Positions 17,743 through 25,640 of a DNA stretch of 45,491 bases are shown piece by piece (positions within the stretch are counted from its first letter, which is position 1; every line of letters starts with the position of its first letter). Source of the DNA: Sulfitobacter sp. (GTDB lineage Bacteria; Pseudomonadota; Alphaproteobacteria; Rhodobacterales; Rhodobacteraceae). The stretch spans positions 1-45,491 of the forward strand of contig JAGXFI010000146.1 of the NCBI GenBank assembly GCA_024637305.1, read 5' to 3'. The notes below the pieces were generated by a model. That model did no database searches. It was not told where the DNA came from and saw nothing but the letters and a program-made list of their open reading frames with translations. A program made the position numbers and the translations under genes.

Positions 17743-18216
17743 TCAGTCGATGTCTGCGCAGACCGTCAGATGGGCTTGCAAGGCTTTGCGGTCCATCGTC
17801 TCGAACGGAGCTTCCAGGAACGCCGTCGCGCGGCGGCGCAGGATGACATAGGCTTCGCGAAAGGCGATGGGCTGGGCGGCTTTCGTTGCGGCCGCAGGAT
17901 CCTCGACACCCCGATGGGTGAGCAGCGGCGTGCCGGTCCATATCCGGCAAGTCTCTGCTGCGGGTGATCCGCAGACAGTGATGACGATATCCATCACGGT
18001 GCCATCGCCAGAATATTCTTCCCAACTTTTGGAGCGCAGATCGGTCACATCAAAACCTTCCGCCTCCAGCAGCGAAAGCGATTGCGGATGCACCTTGCCC
18101 GAAGGCTTGCTACCGGCGGAATATGCGACGACCCGGCCCTCGCCCAGACGCGACAGCAGGCATTCCAGAAGGATGGAGCGCGCAGAGTTGCCCGTGCAGA
18201 GAACGAGAATATTGAT
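17743..18216 (-). CDS. Low-molecular-weight phosphatase / ArsC-like protein with no canonical start codon
   Basis: The frame encodes about 157 residues of a low-molecular-weight tyrosine phosphatase or thioredoxin-type arsenate reductase fold. The phosphate-binding loop CTGNSARS is near residue 7, and the acid loop VEDPAAA follows later. The conserved N-terminus (ILVLCTGNSAR) begins four codons after an in-frame TAG at 18226-18228, and no ATG, GTG or TTG lies between. The codon where I expect the start (before N-I-L-V-L) is ATC at 18214-18216, with TTAGG eight bases upstream. The first conventional start, GTG at 18093, would remove the active site. So the gene uses a rare ATC or ATT start, carries a point mutation, or the sequence has an error here. 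Confidence 0.7.
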   Translation of the reverse strand: MNILVLCTGNSARSILLECLLSRLGEGRVVAYSAGSKPSGKVHPQSLSLLEAEGFDVTDLRSKSWEEYSGDGTVMDIVITVCGSPAAETCRIWTGTPLLTHRGVEDPAAATKAAQPIAFREAYVILRRRATAFLEAPFETMDRKALQAHLTVCADID

Positions 18217-18256
18217 GCTTTTGGCCTAATCGACCGGTGTTACGGTTTTGCGACGA

Positions 18257-20077
18257 TCATTCCGTCGATTGCCACCACCACACCTGCGGCATCCATTCCG
18301 GTCCGTCGCCATAGATGGGAAAGCTGTCGGGGTGCCGCATTTCCTTGACATGGGCGATCCGGCCTTCGGCATAGGACCAAAAGGGGATTACATAGCGCCC
18401 TGCCGTCAGAACACGGTCCAGCGCACGCGTGGCTGCGACGAAACCCTCGGATGCGCGCGCGCTCAGCATTTCCTCGATCATACCGTCTATCGCGGGGGAC
18501 CGCGTACCCATCAGGTTGCGTGATCCTTCCTGATCGGCGGCTTCGGAACCCCAGTAGAACTTCTGTTCGTTGCCGGGGCTGAGGGACAGCGCGCGACGGA
18601 ATATCGTCATGTCAAAATCAAATGTCGCCGTGCGCGCCACAAGCTGCGCATCATCGACGGTTTCGATGGTGGTCTCGATCCCCAGACGCTTGAGCGCCTG
18701 CTGGTAGATCTCTGCGATGGCGACATATTCGGTGCTGCCCTTGGCAAGGAGGAACGAGAAAGTCAGCGGCGTGCCGTCGCCGCGCCGCATTGTGCCGTCC
18801 TTTGCGGAATATCCGGCCGCCTCAAGCTGCTGCATCGCGGCACGGATGCCCGCGCGGTTCCTGACCGACCCGTCCGACACAGGCAAAGCATAACCGCTGA
18901 GCGCCTGCGGCGGCAGACTGTCCTGATAGGGCATCAGCAAATCCGCCACGCGACCCGCCGCAGGCCCCGGTGTCATCCCGAGGATGGAATTGGAAAAATA
19001 CGAGGTGATGCGCGGCTGTGCGTCGCCGTTCAGCGTATCGTTGATGTATTCAAAGTTGAACGCTGCGATCATCGCATCGCGTACCCGCCAGTCATCGAAC
19101 GGCGCGCGACGGGTGTTCATCACGAACCCGGTCATGCCCGACGGTTTTTGATGCGGCACGACGGTCTTGACGATATCGCCGCGCGTCACAGCCGGGAAAT
19201 TGTAGCGTTGCGCCCAATCCAGTGCGCTGAATTCGCGGACCGCCGAGATCTCGCCAGCCTTGAACCCTTCGAACATCACCGAGGCATCGCCGTAAAAGTC
19301 CAGACGGACCCGGTCGAAATTATGCATGCCGCGCTGGACCGGGACATCCTTGCCCCAGTAATCGGGGTTTCGCGTCAGCTCGACATAGCGGCCGCCTTCA
19401 AAGGCACTGATGGTATAGGGGCCGGTGCCCAGCGGGATCTCTTGTAGCGGAGCGTTGGCAAATTCCTTTCCCTCCCACTGGGCGCGCGACAGGATTGGGC
19501 GCATCCCTGCCAGCAACGCGAGTTCGCGGTTATCGGTACTGAAGGTAAACCGGACCTTGCGTGGGCCGGTCTGTTCCATGGTTTCGATCTGCGCGACCAG
19601 ACCGTGATATTTCGGATGACCCGAATCACCCAGCAGACGATAGGAAAAGATCACATCGTCCACGGTCACGGGCGTGCCGTCCGAAAACGCCGCCCCTTCG
19701 CGCAAGGTGAATTCGACCCAGGAGCGGTCCGGTGCCGTCTCGACCGATTCGGCCAGCAGACCGTAGAGCGTGAAAGGTTCGTTCCAGGACCGGCCCATCA
19801 GTGCCTCATGCGTAAAGAAAGGCAATTGCCACGGCGCGGTTCCCTTGGCCACGAAGGGATTGAGGCTGTCAAACCCCCCGGTGTTGCCCAGCGTGATCTG
19901 CCCGCCCTTTGGTGCCTCTGCGTTAACATAGGGCAGCGCTGTGAAATCAGGGGGCAAGGCCGGCTCTCCATACATGGAAATGCCGTGCTGTGGCTCTGCG
20001 CTGGCGATACCGGCACAGAGAATCAGTGAAGAAAGGACGCCAACGCCCCGTTTGATCTGGAAAAACTCCATGCTCAT
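18257..20077 (-). CDS. ABC transporter substrate-binding protein, YejA-like
   Basis: A 606-residue periplasmic solute-binding protein of family 5 (SBP_bac_5). The signal peptide ends around IASA/EPQHG. The mature protein shows typical motifs: GGFDSLNPFVAKG, the FTLREGAAFSDGTPVTVDDV block and TGPYTISAF. The N-terminal HGISMYGEPALP and the size match YejA, which takes up peptides such as microcin C in E. coli. No permease (yejB, yejE) or ATPase (yejF) gene is in the window; the neighbours are the ArsC-like gene downstream and the candidate small RNA upstream on the other strand. It thus appears as an orphan binding protein. The first ATG (20077) or the one two codons later could be the start. 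Confidence 0.88.
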   Translation of the reverse strand: MSMEFFQIKRGVGVLSSLILCAGIASAEPQHGISMYGEPALPPDFTALPYVNAEAPKGGQITLGNTGGFDSLNPFVAKGTAPWQLPFFTHEALMGRSWNEPFTLYGLLAESVETAPDRSWVEFTLREGAAFSDGTPVTVDDVIFSYRLLGDSGHPKYHGLVAQIETMEQTGPRKVRFTFSTDNRELALLAGMRPILSRAQWEGKEFANAPLQEIPLGTGPYTISAFEGGRYVELTRNPDYWGKDVPVQRGMHNFDRVRLDFYGDASVMFEGFKAGEISAVREFSALDWAQRYNFPAVTRGDIVKTVVPHQKPSGMTGFVMNTRRAPFDDWRVRDAMIAAFNFEYINDTLNGDAQPRITSYFSNSILGMTPGPAAGRVADLLMPYQDSLPPQALSGYALPVSDGSVRNRAGIRAAMQQLEAAGYSAKDGTMRRGDGTPLTFSFLLAKGSTEYVAIAEIYQQALKRLGIETTIETVDDAQLVARTATFDFDMTIFRRALSLSPGNEQKFYWGSEAADQEGSRNLMGTRSPAIDGMIEEMLSARASEGFVAATRALDRVLTAGRYVIPFWSYAEGRIAHVKEMRHPDSFPIYGDGPEWMPQVWWWQSTE

Positions 20078-20156
20078 TTTGGCAACAATCCTGCTCTGCC
20101 CTTGTTTTGTTGTGTCTAGGCTTAGCCTTCAAGGCCAGAGTTATCAAACTTTTAGC

Positions 20157-20185
20157 TTGGCGTTCGGGCCGGTTTCATTTATTAA
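20157..20185 (+). promoter_or_regulatory. Candidate promoter of the small RNA
   Basis: TTGGCG (20157-20162) and TATTAA (20180-20185) are 17 bases apart, matching the sigma-70 consensus at four of six bases in each box, with the TTG of the -35 box intact. Initiation would fall near 20192. Confidence 0.35.
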
Positions 20186-20191
20186 GGACTC

Positions 20192-20267
20192 ACTGCTCGA
20201 TAGGTTTCTTGCCTGTATGAAACCTGCCTCAATAACTTGACGCCCGCCTTGCGCGGGCGTTTTTTTT
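20192..20267 (+). ncRNA. Candidate small RNA with two hairpins
   Basis: The 283-base gap between the YejA-like gene and bdhA contains what looks like a complete short transcription unit on the plus strand. There is a promoter at 20157-20185 and a first hairpin (AGGTTTC at 20202-20208 pairing with GAAACCT at 20219-20225, loop of 10). A single-stranded linker follows, and then an intrinsic terminator. The predicted transcript is about 76 nt. A second copy of the left arm (GGTTTCAT, 20171-20178) could pair with ATGAAACC (20217-20224) instead, if transcription began earlier. I do not recognise a known family. It might instead be a leader of bdhA that ends early. Confidence 0.4.
20241..20267 (+). 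terminator. Intrinsic terminator upstream of bdhA
   Basis: CGCCCGC (20241-20247), a five-base loop, GCGGGCG (20253-20259), then eight T residues (20260-20267). This is the clearest rho-independent terminator in the window. No protein gene on the plus strand ends before it, which is the main reason to suspect a small RNA. Confidence 0.9.
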
Positions 20268-20360
20268 CGGCGCACTCTACCCTTTGACGAGATATCCGCG
20301 CTCTTTCGCAGGTGCAGCATTTGCGATAGACAGCGCATATACCAAACATGGAGACGCGCA

Positions 20361-21146
20361 ATGGCATTTACGATCGATCTGACCGGCAAGACTGCCGTTA
20401 TCACCGGCTCCAATTCCGGCATCGGATTGGGCATCGCGCGCGAGCTGGCGCTGGCGGGGGCGGATGTGGTTTTGAACTCGTTCACCGATACAGAAGAAGA
20501 TCACGCCCTTGCTGCCGAAATCGCCGAAACGCATGGCGTCAAGGCGCGCTATATCAAGGCGGATATGTCCAAGGGTGACCAATGCCGTCAGCTGATCGCG
20601 GACGCGGGTCGCTGTGACATCCTGGTCAATAACGCCGGGATCCAGCATGTCGCTGCCATTCCCGAATTTCCGGTCGAAAAATGGGACGCGATCATTGCCA
20701 TCAACCTCAGCTCTTCCTTCCACACGACTGCCATCGCGCTGCCGATGATGCGCAAGGCGGGATGGGGCAGGGTGATCAACATCTCTTCTGCTCACGGACT
20801 GACGGCGTCGCCCTTCAAATCCGCCTATGTCGCGGCAAAGCACGGCATCGTGGGACTGACCAAGACCACCGCGCTGGAAACGGCCGAGGAACCGATTACC
20901 GCCAACGCAATCTGCCCCGGATATGTGTTGACCCCCATCGTCGAGAAGCAAATCCCCGATACTATGAAAGAATACAACATGACCCGAGAAGAGGTCATCG
21001 CCGATGTCATGCTCAAGCGTCAGCCGTCCAAGGAGTTTGCGACGGTCGAGCAGTTGGGCGGTACGGCCACCTTCTTGTGTTCGGACGCGGCGGCGCAGAT
21101 TACCGGAACCACGATCAGCGTCGACGGCGGCTGGACGGCGCTTTGA
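20361..21146 (+). CDS. bdhA: D-3-hydroxybutyrate dehydrogenase
   Basis: A 261-residue short-chain dehydrogenase that oxidises (R)-3-hydroxybutyrate to acetoacetate with NAD, the first step in using polyhydroxybutyrate breakdown products. Seen in the sequence: the cofactor loop TGSNSGIGLGIA, the NNAG motif, the catalytic Ser in NISSAHGL, and YVAAKHG with the catalytic Tyr and Lys. The region ICPGYVLTPIVEKQIPD and the C-terminal VDGGWTAL are also present. The last blocks are specific to BdhA rather than general SDRs. GGAG precedes the ATG. The stop codon overlaps the TTG start of the patatin-like gene, so the two form an operon. Confidence 0.93.
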   Translation: MAFTIDLTGKTAVITGSNSGIGLGIARELALAGADVVLNSFTDTEEDHALAAEIAETHGVKARYIKADMSKGDQCRQLIADAGRCDILVNNAGIQHVAAIPEFPVEKWDAIIAINLSSSFHTTAIALPMMRKAGWGRVINISSAHGLTASPFKSAYVAAKHGIVGLTKTTALETAEEPITANAICPGYVLTPIVEKQIPDTMKEYNMTREEVIADVMLKRQPSKEFATVEQLGGTATFLCSDAAAQITGTTISVDGGWTAL

Positions 21147-22183
21147 CGCGCGTGGCCCGCAAGCAGATCAATCTCGCGTTGCAGGGGGGCGGTGCCCATG
21201 GCGCTTTTACCTGGGGCGTGCTGGACCGGCTGCTGCAAGAGCCTGATCTGGAGATCTGCGGGATTTCCGGCACCTCCGCCGGTGCCCTCAACGGGGCTGC
21301 ATTGAAGGCGGGCATGGTGACCGGCGGTCCGGAAGCCGCCCGCGAAAATCTGGAATGGCTCTGGATGCAGGTGGCGGGTGTTTCCGATCTGCGCCTGGCG
21401 CACTGGATGGCTCCTTTCGGTGTCGGAGCGCTGTCACAGGCGTTGTCATACAGCTTGCCGCTGGCGGTAAGCCAGTTCTGGTCGCAGAATATCTCGCCTT
21501 ATGCCTACGGGCCGTTCTACAAAAACCCGCTGGCCGACATTGTGGAAAAGTTCGATTACAGCCACATTTGCGGGTCCGAAGCACCCTATCTGTTCATCTG
21601 TGCCACGCGTGTGCGAAACGGAAAGATCCGCATTTTTCAGGGCGATCAAATCACCCCGGCGGCGATCATGGCTTCGGCGTGCCTGCCGACGATCTTTCAG
21701 GCGGTCGAGATCGATGACGTCGAAACCGGCCGGCGCGAAGCTTTCTGGGACGGCGGCTATACCGGCAATCCGGCGCTGTTCCCGCTCTATGACGGCGACC
21801 TGCCGGACGACATTGTCATCATCAACATCAATCCGCTGGAACGTGAAGATACCCCGGTCACACCGCAAGAGATCCAGAACCGGATCAACGAGATCAGCTT
21901 CAATTCCAGCCTCCTGCGGGAATTGCGCGCAATCGAATTCGTGCAACGGCTGTTGGATGACGGCACCCTGCCACAGGGCCGGATGAGCCGCGTGAGGGTG
22001 CATATGATTGCCGACGACGAACTGATGGAGCAACTTTCGGTCGCGACCAAGATGGTTCCGAATCTGGCTGTTCTGTCCAGCCTGAAGCAAGCCGGCATCA
22101 CGGCCGCCGAGACGTTCCTGCGTGATGGGATCGACGCCATAGGAAACCGCAGCTCCATCGATTTGAAGGACATGTTCAGTTAG
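21143..22183 (+). CDS. Patatin-like phospholipase
   Basis: About 346 residues with the three marks of patatin-type lipid acyl hydrolases: the oxyanion loop LQGGGAHGAFTWGV, the nucleophile elbow GISGTSAGAL, and the dyad aspartate in WDGGYTGNPAL. It is expected to hydrolyse phospholipids or other acyl esters in the cytoplasm or at the membrane; there is no signal peptide. The start is TTG at 21143, overlapping the bdhA stop, or GTG at 21152. Neither has a strong ribosome site, which suggests coupling to bdhA. To my recollection a BdhA-patatin pair is common in Rhodobacteraceae and may link storage polymer and lipid turnover. Its end overlaps the convergent DUF502 gene by eight bases. Confidence 0.88.
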   Translation: MTRVARKQINLALQGGGAHGAFTWGVLDRLLQEPDLEICGISGTSAGALNGAALKAGMVTGGPEAARENLEWLWMQVAGVSDLRLAHWMAPFGVGALSQALSYSLPLAVSQFWSQNISPYAYGPFYKNPLADIVEKFDYSHICGSEAPYLFICATRVRNGKIRIFQGDQITPAAIMASACLPTIFQAVEIDDVETGRREAFWDGGYTGNPALFPLYDGDLPDDIVIININPLEREDTPVTPQEIQNRINEISFNSSLLRELRAIEFVQRLLDDGTLPQGRMSRVRVHMIADDELMEQLSVATKMVPNLAVLSSLKQAGITAAETFLRDGIDAIGNRSSIDLKDMFS

Positions 22184-22916
22184 GTTTGGATTCGAGTTTT
22201 GGCGGTAAAGGATTGCCTTCATCGTCGACACGCGGCTGCGGATAGACCAGACCGGCAGAAATCACGAGCTTGGCGGCATCTTCGACGGACATGTCAAGAA
22301 AGACGACATCCTTGCGGGGCAGGAACAGTAGAAAACCGGATGTCGGGTTCGGTGTTGTTGGCAGGAAAATCGACATCATCTCGTCCTCAGGGCCCGACCT
22401 CCGCGAGATTTCGCCCTTGGCATGAGTCGAGACAAAGCCGATGGCCCAAATCCCCCGGCGTGGATATTCGATCAGGCAGGCGGTCTCGAAGCTGCGTTCG
22501 GATTGCGCGAAGATCGTCTCGGATATCTGTTTGATCCCGGAATAGATTGATCGGACCACGGGCGTCCGCTCCACCAGGCTTTCGGCGAAACGGATGAGCG
22601 AGCGACCGATGATCCCCTTTGCCATCCAGCCGATGATGATGGTGAACAGCAGAAAGATAATTACGCCGAACCCGCGCACGTTGATCTGCGACGTGGGGTC
22701 GAGGCCAAGCAGATCCTGGATCAGCCGGTCGGGATGATAGCTTAGCGGCACCAGGGGCAGCACGAAGCCGTCGATCCAGCCGACCACGCTCCAGATCAGC
22801 CAGATGGTCAGGCCCACGGGTGCGATCACCACAAGCCCGGTAAGGAAGCTCGCCCTGAGCCTTGCGACGACGCTGCGGCGGGGGATGACGGGATCAGGAT
22901 CGAAAGGAGTGTTCAT
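22176..22916 (-). CDS. DUF502 family membrane protein
   Basis: A 246-residue protein with two membrane segments, about residues 22-50 (FLTGLVVIAPVGLTIWLIWS) and 82-102, followed by the soluble DUF502 core with TPVVRSIYSGIKQI, the hallmark of the family, and PTTPNPTSGFLLF. Function is unknown in bacteria; plant homologues (COV/LCV) are linked to membrane or cell-wall processes. It follows psuG on the same strand at 87 bases and may be part of the same transcript. The ATG has only a weak ribosome site. Confidence 0.87.
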   Translation of the reverse strand: MNTPFDPDPVIPRRSVVARLRASFLTGLVVIAPVGLTIWLIWSVVGWIDGFVLPLVPLSYHPDRLIQDLLGLDPTSQINVRGFGVIIFLLFTIIIGWMAKGIIGRSLIRFAESLVERTPVVRSIYSGIKQISETIFAQSERSFETACLIEYPRRGIWAIGFVSTHAKGEISRRSGPEDEMMSIFLPTTPNPTSGFLLFLPRKDVVFLDMSVEDAAKLVISAGLVYPQPRVDDEGNPLPPKLESKPN

Positions 22917-23003
22917 TCAGGTCTTTGTCCGGCTCGATTCACCCGGTACAGCTAAGGCTTCATCACGCAGGCTACAATGGCTCTTTGCCGTCATCAACGT
23001 AGT

Positions 23004-23912
23004 TTAGCGAATCAGATGCCTCGCTATTTCAGCCGCCAGGCGGGCGTTGTTGCGCACCAATGCGATATTCGCCGTCAGCGAGCGGCCTTGCGTCAATTCA
23101 AAGATACGTTGCAACAAGAACGGCGTGACAGCTTTGCCCTTGATGCATGCCGCCGTCGCGTCTGACTGTGCCTGCGCAATGATCGGCGCGAGAGTTCTTG
23201 CGGGGATTTCATCCGTCGCCGGAATCGGATTGGCGACAAGCTGTCCGCCGGGCAGGCCAAGGGCGGCACGCATCCGGTGCGCCGCCGCAATCTGGGCGGC
23301 GCTGTCCATTCGCAGCGGTGCCTTGAGCGGGGATTCGCGCGACCAGAATGCGGGAAAGCTGTCCTGTCCGACCGCAATGACCGGCACACCTTGGGTTTCC
23401 AGCACCTCAAGCGTTTTCGGCACGTCGAGAATCGCCTTGGCACCGGCGGCCACGACCGTGACAGGCGTCTGCGCCAGTTCCATCAGGTCGGCCGAGATAT
23501 CGAATGTCTGCGCAGCGCCTTCGTGCACGCCGCCGATCCCGCCGGTCGCAAAAACGCCGATACCGGCCAGATGCGCGGCGATCATGGTTGCCGCGACCGT
23601 GGTGGCCCCTGTGCCGCCCGTGGCAAGGCAGGCGGCAAGGTCTGCCCGGCTCAGCTTTGCCACGTCTGTCGCCTGCGCGAGATTCTCCAGCGCCGCGTTC
23701 TCCAGCCCGATATGGAGGACACCTTTGATGACGGCGATGGTCGCGGGCGTCGCCCCTCCGGCGCGCACGTCTGCCTCGACCTGCCGCGCGACCGCAAGGT
23801 TTTGCGGGAAGGGCATTCCGTGGGTGATGATCGTGCTTTCCAGCGCAACAAGCGGGCCGCCGTCGTTCCGGGCGCGTTTGACCTCGTCGGAATACCGGAT
23901 TTCCAGGCTCAT
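23004..23912 (-). CDS. psuG: Pseudouridine-5'-phosphate glycosidase
   Basis: A 302-residue enzyme that reversibly cleaves the C-C bond of pseudouridine 5'-phosphate, giving uracil and ribose 5-phosphate. The sequence covers the whole PsuG/IndA family: ALESTIITHGMPFPQN at the N-terminus, the AVIKGVLHIGL stretch with an active-site lysine, ATGGIGGVHEGA, and ANPIPATDEIP. The ATG overlaps the TGA of psuK (ATGA), so kinase and glycosidase are translated together. The pair forms the bacterial pseudouridine catabolic route, removing this modified base after RNA turnover. Confidence 0.95.
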   Translation of the reverse strand: MSLEIRYSDEVKRARNDGGPLVALESTIITHGMPFPQNLAVARQVEADVRAGGATPATIAVIKGVLHIGLENAALENLAQATDVAKLSRADLAACLATGGTGATTVAATMIAAHLAGIGVFATGGIGGVHEGAAQTFDISADLMELAQTPVTVVAAGAKAILDVPKTLEVLETQGVPVIAVGQDSFPAFWSRESPLKAPLRMDSAAQIAAAHRMRAALGLPGGQLVANPIPATDEIPARTLAPIIAQAQSDATAACIKGKAVTPFLLQRIFELTQGRSLTANIALVRNNARLAAEIARHLIR

Positions 23913-24793
23913 ATCTTTGTCTCTCCCGATACGTACAGCGCCGCCGCTTCAAGCGCGCTTTCCAGGGCACTGCCGGCGGTCAGGCCGCGTAACTCCGCAG
24001 CGATATGGGCGGCCATGAAGGTATCGCCAGCACCGGTCACCCGCGCGACAATGACCGTTGGGGGAACCAACGTTACCAGACCATCCGCCCCGGCCACTGT
24101 GGCAGGGTTGGCGCCGTCCGTCACGACCGCCCGCACCGCCCCGCGCGCCAGCAATCCGCGCGCCGCGGATTCCGAGGTGTCAAATGCGGTTTGGCAAAGC
24201 AATCCTGCCTCTTCGAGATTGACATAGAAGGTGCCACGGGAAGCTTGCAGGAAGGGTGCCAACCGCAGCGCTTTGCCAGGAGACGCGGGTGCCACCCTCA
24301 GGTCTGCCTGCGCGAACAGATCGCTGCGCGCAATCAGCGACAACAGATCGAGCGTCAGGTTCCCGTCCAGCGCGACCGCACCGGCATAGGGCGCGCTTAA
24401 TTCGCCGTTCGTCAGCGGGCGCAGGATCTTGTCGCCTGCTGCCTCCAGCGAATGGGCATCGGCGATGGCAGCAATCAGTCCGTTCGACCCTTCGACGGCC
24501 ATGTAGCGGTCCGTGGGCAGATCGTCAGACCGGTAGATCAAATCCGTCACCAGCCCGCGCGCCGCACAGGCGACGATCAGTTCGTCCCCTTCGGCGTCCC
24601 GTCCCACAGCGCTCAGCAATGCAGGCCGCAGCCCGAAACGCGCCAAAGCCATCGCGATGTTCATCGCAACGCCACCGGGCAGGCGGCTTATCCGGCCGGG
24701 CATGTCGGAACCTTGACGCATGGCGTTCTCGGACCGTCCGACGACGTCCCACAGAACCGAGCCGATACAAAGGATGTCAGGTGTCGTCGTCAT
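23909..24793 (-). CDS. psuK: Pseudouridine kinase, PfkB family
   Basis: A 294-residue sugar kinase of the ribokinase/PfkB group. The N-terminal signature around RLPGGVAMNIAMALARFGL and the C-terminal VTGAGDTFMAAHIA with the catalytic aspartate are clear. The position directly before psuG with a four-base overlap identifies it as pseudouridine kinase, which makes the 5'-phosphate used by PsuG. PfkB motifs alone would not distinguish it from other nucleoside or sugar kinases. The DUF4198 gene ends 37 bases upstream on the same strand and may share the transcript. Confidence 0.88.
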   Translation of the reverse strand: MTTTPDILCIGSVLWDVVGRSENAMRQGSDMPGRISRLPGGVAMNIAMALARFGLRPALLSAVGRDAEGDELIVACAARGLVTDLIYRSDDLPTDRYMAVEGSNGLIAAIADAHSLEAAGDKILRPLTNGELSAPYAGAVALDGNLTLDLLSLIARSDLFAQADLRVAPASPGKALRLAPFLQASRGTFYVNLEEAGLLCQTAFDTSESAARGLLARGAVRAVVTDGANPATVAGADGLVTLVPPTVIVARVTGAGDTFMAAHIAAELRGLTAGSALESALEAAALYVSGETKI

Positions 24794-24830
24794 GGCGCAG
24801 GTTCTGGCGCGTCATGTCGTTTTGCGCAAG

Positions 24831-25640
24831 CTATTCCGGTACGGCAAAGGTCAATGACGCCCAAAGTGTCTCCCAAACCGGGGATTTGTCCGTCTCACCG
24901 GCATCCGCAGCTGGTCGCAGCATGACGGCATCGAACAGATAGGCATGCCCCTTGCTGACAGGGATCACCGCGCGGCCCGCGTCGTCGGTTCGGTACATTG
25001 TGATGTTGACCGATCCGTCCGGCGCGCGGTCGAAAACCTCGATCTGCGCATCGGTTCGCGGCGCATCCTGATAATGCAATTCGACCGACATGGTGCCATC
25101 GAAACCTTCGTCATATGGATTGGTCAGCGCGACGAATTCCGTCTCCAGCCCCAGTGGACGGTCTGTTCCGGCACCATGCCCGACCGCAACCAGTGCCTTT
25201 GAGTGGCGGGTATACCGTTCGCGGAAATTTTCCTGCGACCAGCCGGCGGCAACGTGGTCTGCCGCGGCGTCCGGGAAATCCTTGTGTTCCGCGAATCTGA
25301 GGAATGCGTCCCACTCGGTATAGGTCAGATTGCTGGGCGCTGCCTCATGCGCGATGACAAGCAAGCCGTCGCTGTCGGGTGCCGCGGTCTGAACCGCCGG
25401 GCTGTCGCCCATACGGCCCTCGACCGGCGCAATCCGGTCGCCCATTACAAGATCGAAACGCGTGTTGCGGTTTTCGAAATAGGCCAGATCGGTGCCTTCG
25501 AATTCCTCCCCGTTGCGAATGTCGGCGCGCAGAGGCGCACCCTTTTCGACTTGAAACTGCTCGGGTTCGATCCATAGTTCGTGACCAATGGCCGGCGTGG
25601 CCGCAAGAAGAACGCATACCGCGAGGGTCCTGAAAAACAT
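24831..25640 (-). CDS. DUF4198 family exported protein
   Basis: A 269-residue protein with a signal peptide (MFFRTLAVCVLLAATPAIG) that would leave a mature N-terminus beginning His-Glu-Leu-Trp. The body has the beta-sandwich pattern of DUF4198, with GHAYLFDAVMLRP near the C-terminus. DUF4198 proteins are periplasmic and often sit beside metal-uptake or TonB genes; a role in metal or corrinoid handling is suspected but not shown. The ATG at 25638-25640 follows AAAGGA at six bases and is better than the ATG nine codons upstream. Its start codon overlaps the start codon of the divergent HupE-like gene within the palindrome CATG. psuK-psuG lie downstream. Confidence 0.8.
   Translation of the reverse strand: MFFRTLAVCVLLAATPAIGHELWIEPEQFQVEKGAPLRADIRNGEEFEGTDLAYFENRNTRFDLVMGDRIAPVEGRMGDSPAVQTAAPDSDGLLVIAHEAAPSNLTYTEWDAFLRFAEHKDFPDAAADHVAAGWSQENFRERYTRHSKALVAVGHGAGTDRPLGLETEFVALTNPYDEGFDGTMSVELHYQDAPRTDAQIEVFDRAPDGSVNITMYRTDDAGRAVIPVSKGHAYLFDAVMLRPAADAGETDKSPVWETLWASLTFAVPE

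Noticed and set aside
20681..21142. Upstream extension of the patatin-like frame inside bdhA
   Set aside because: It is out of frame with bdhA, which is certain; the protein motifs begin only after 21150.
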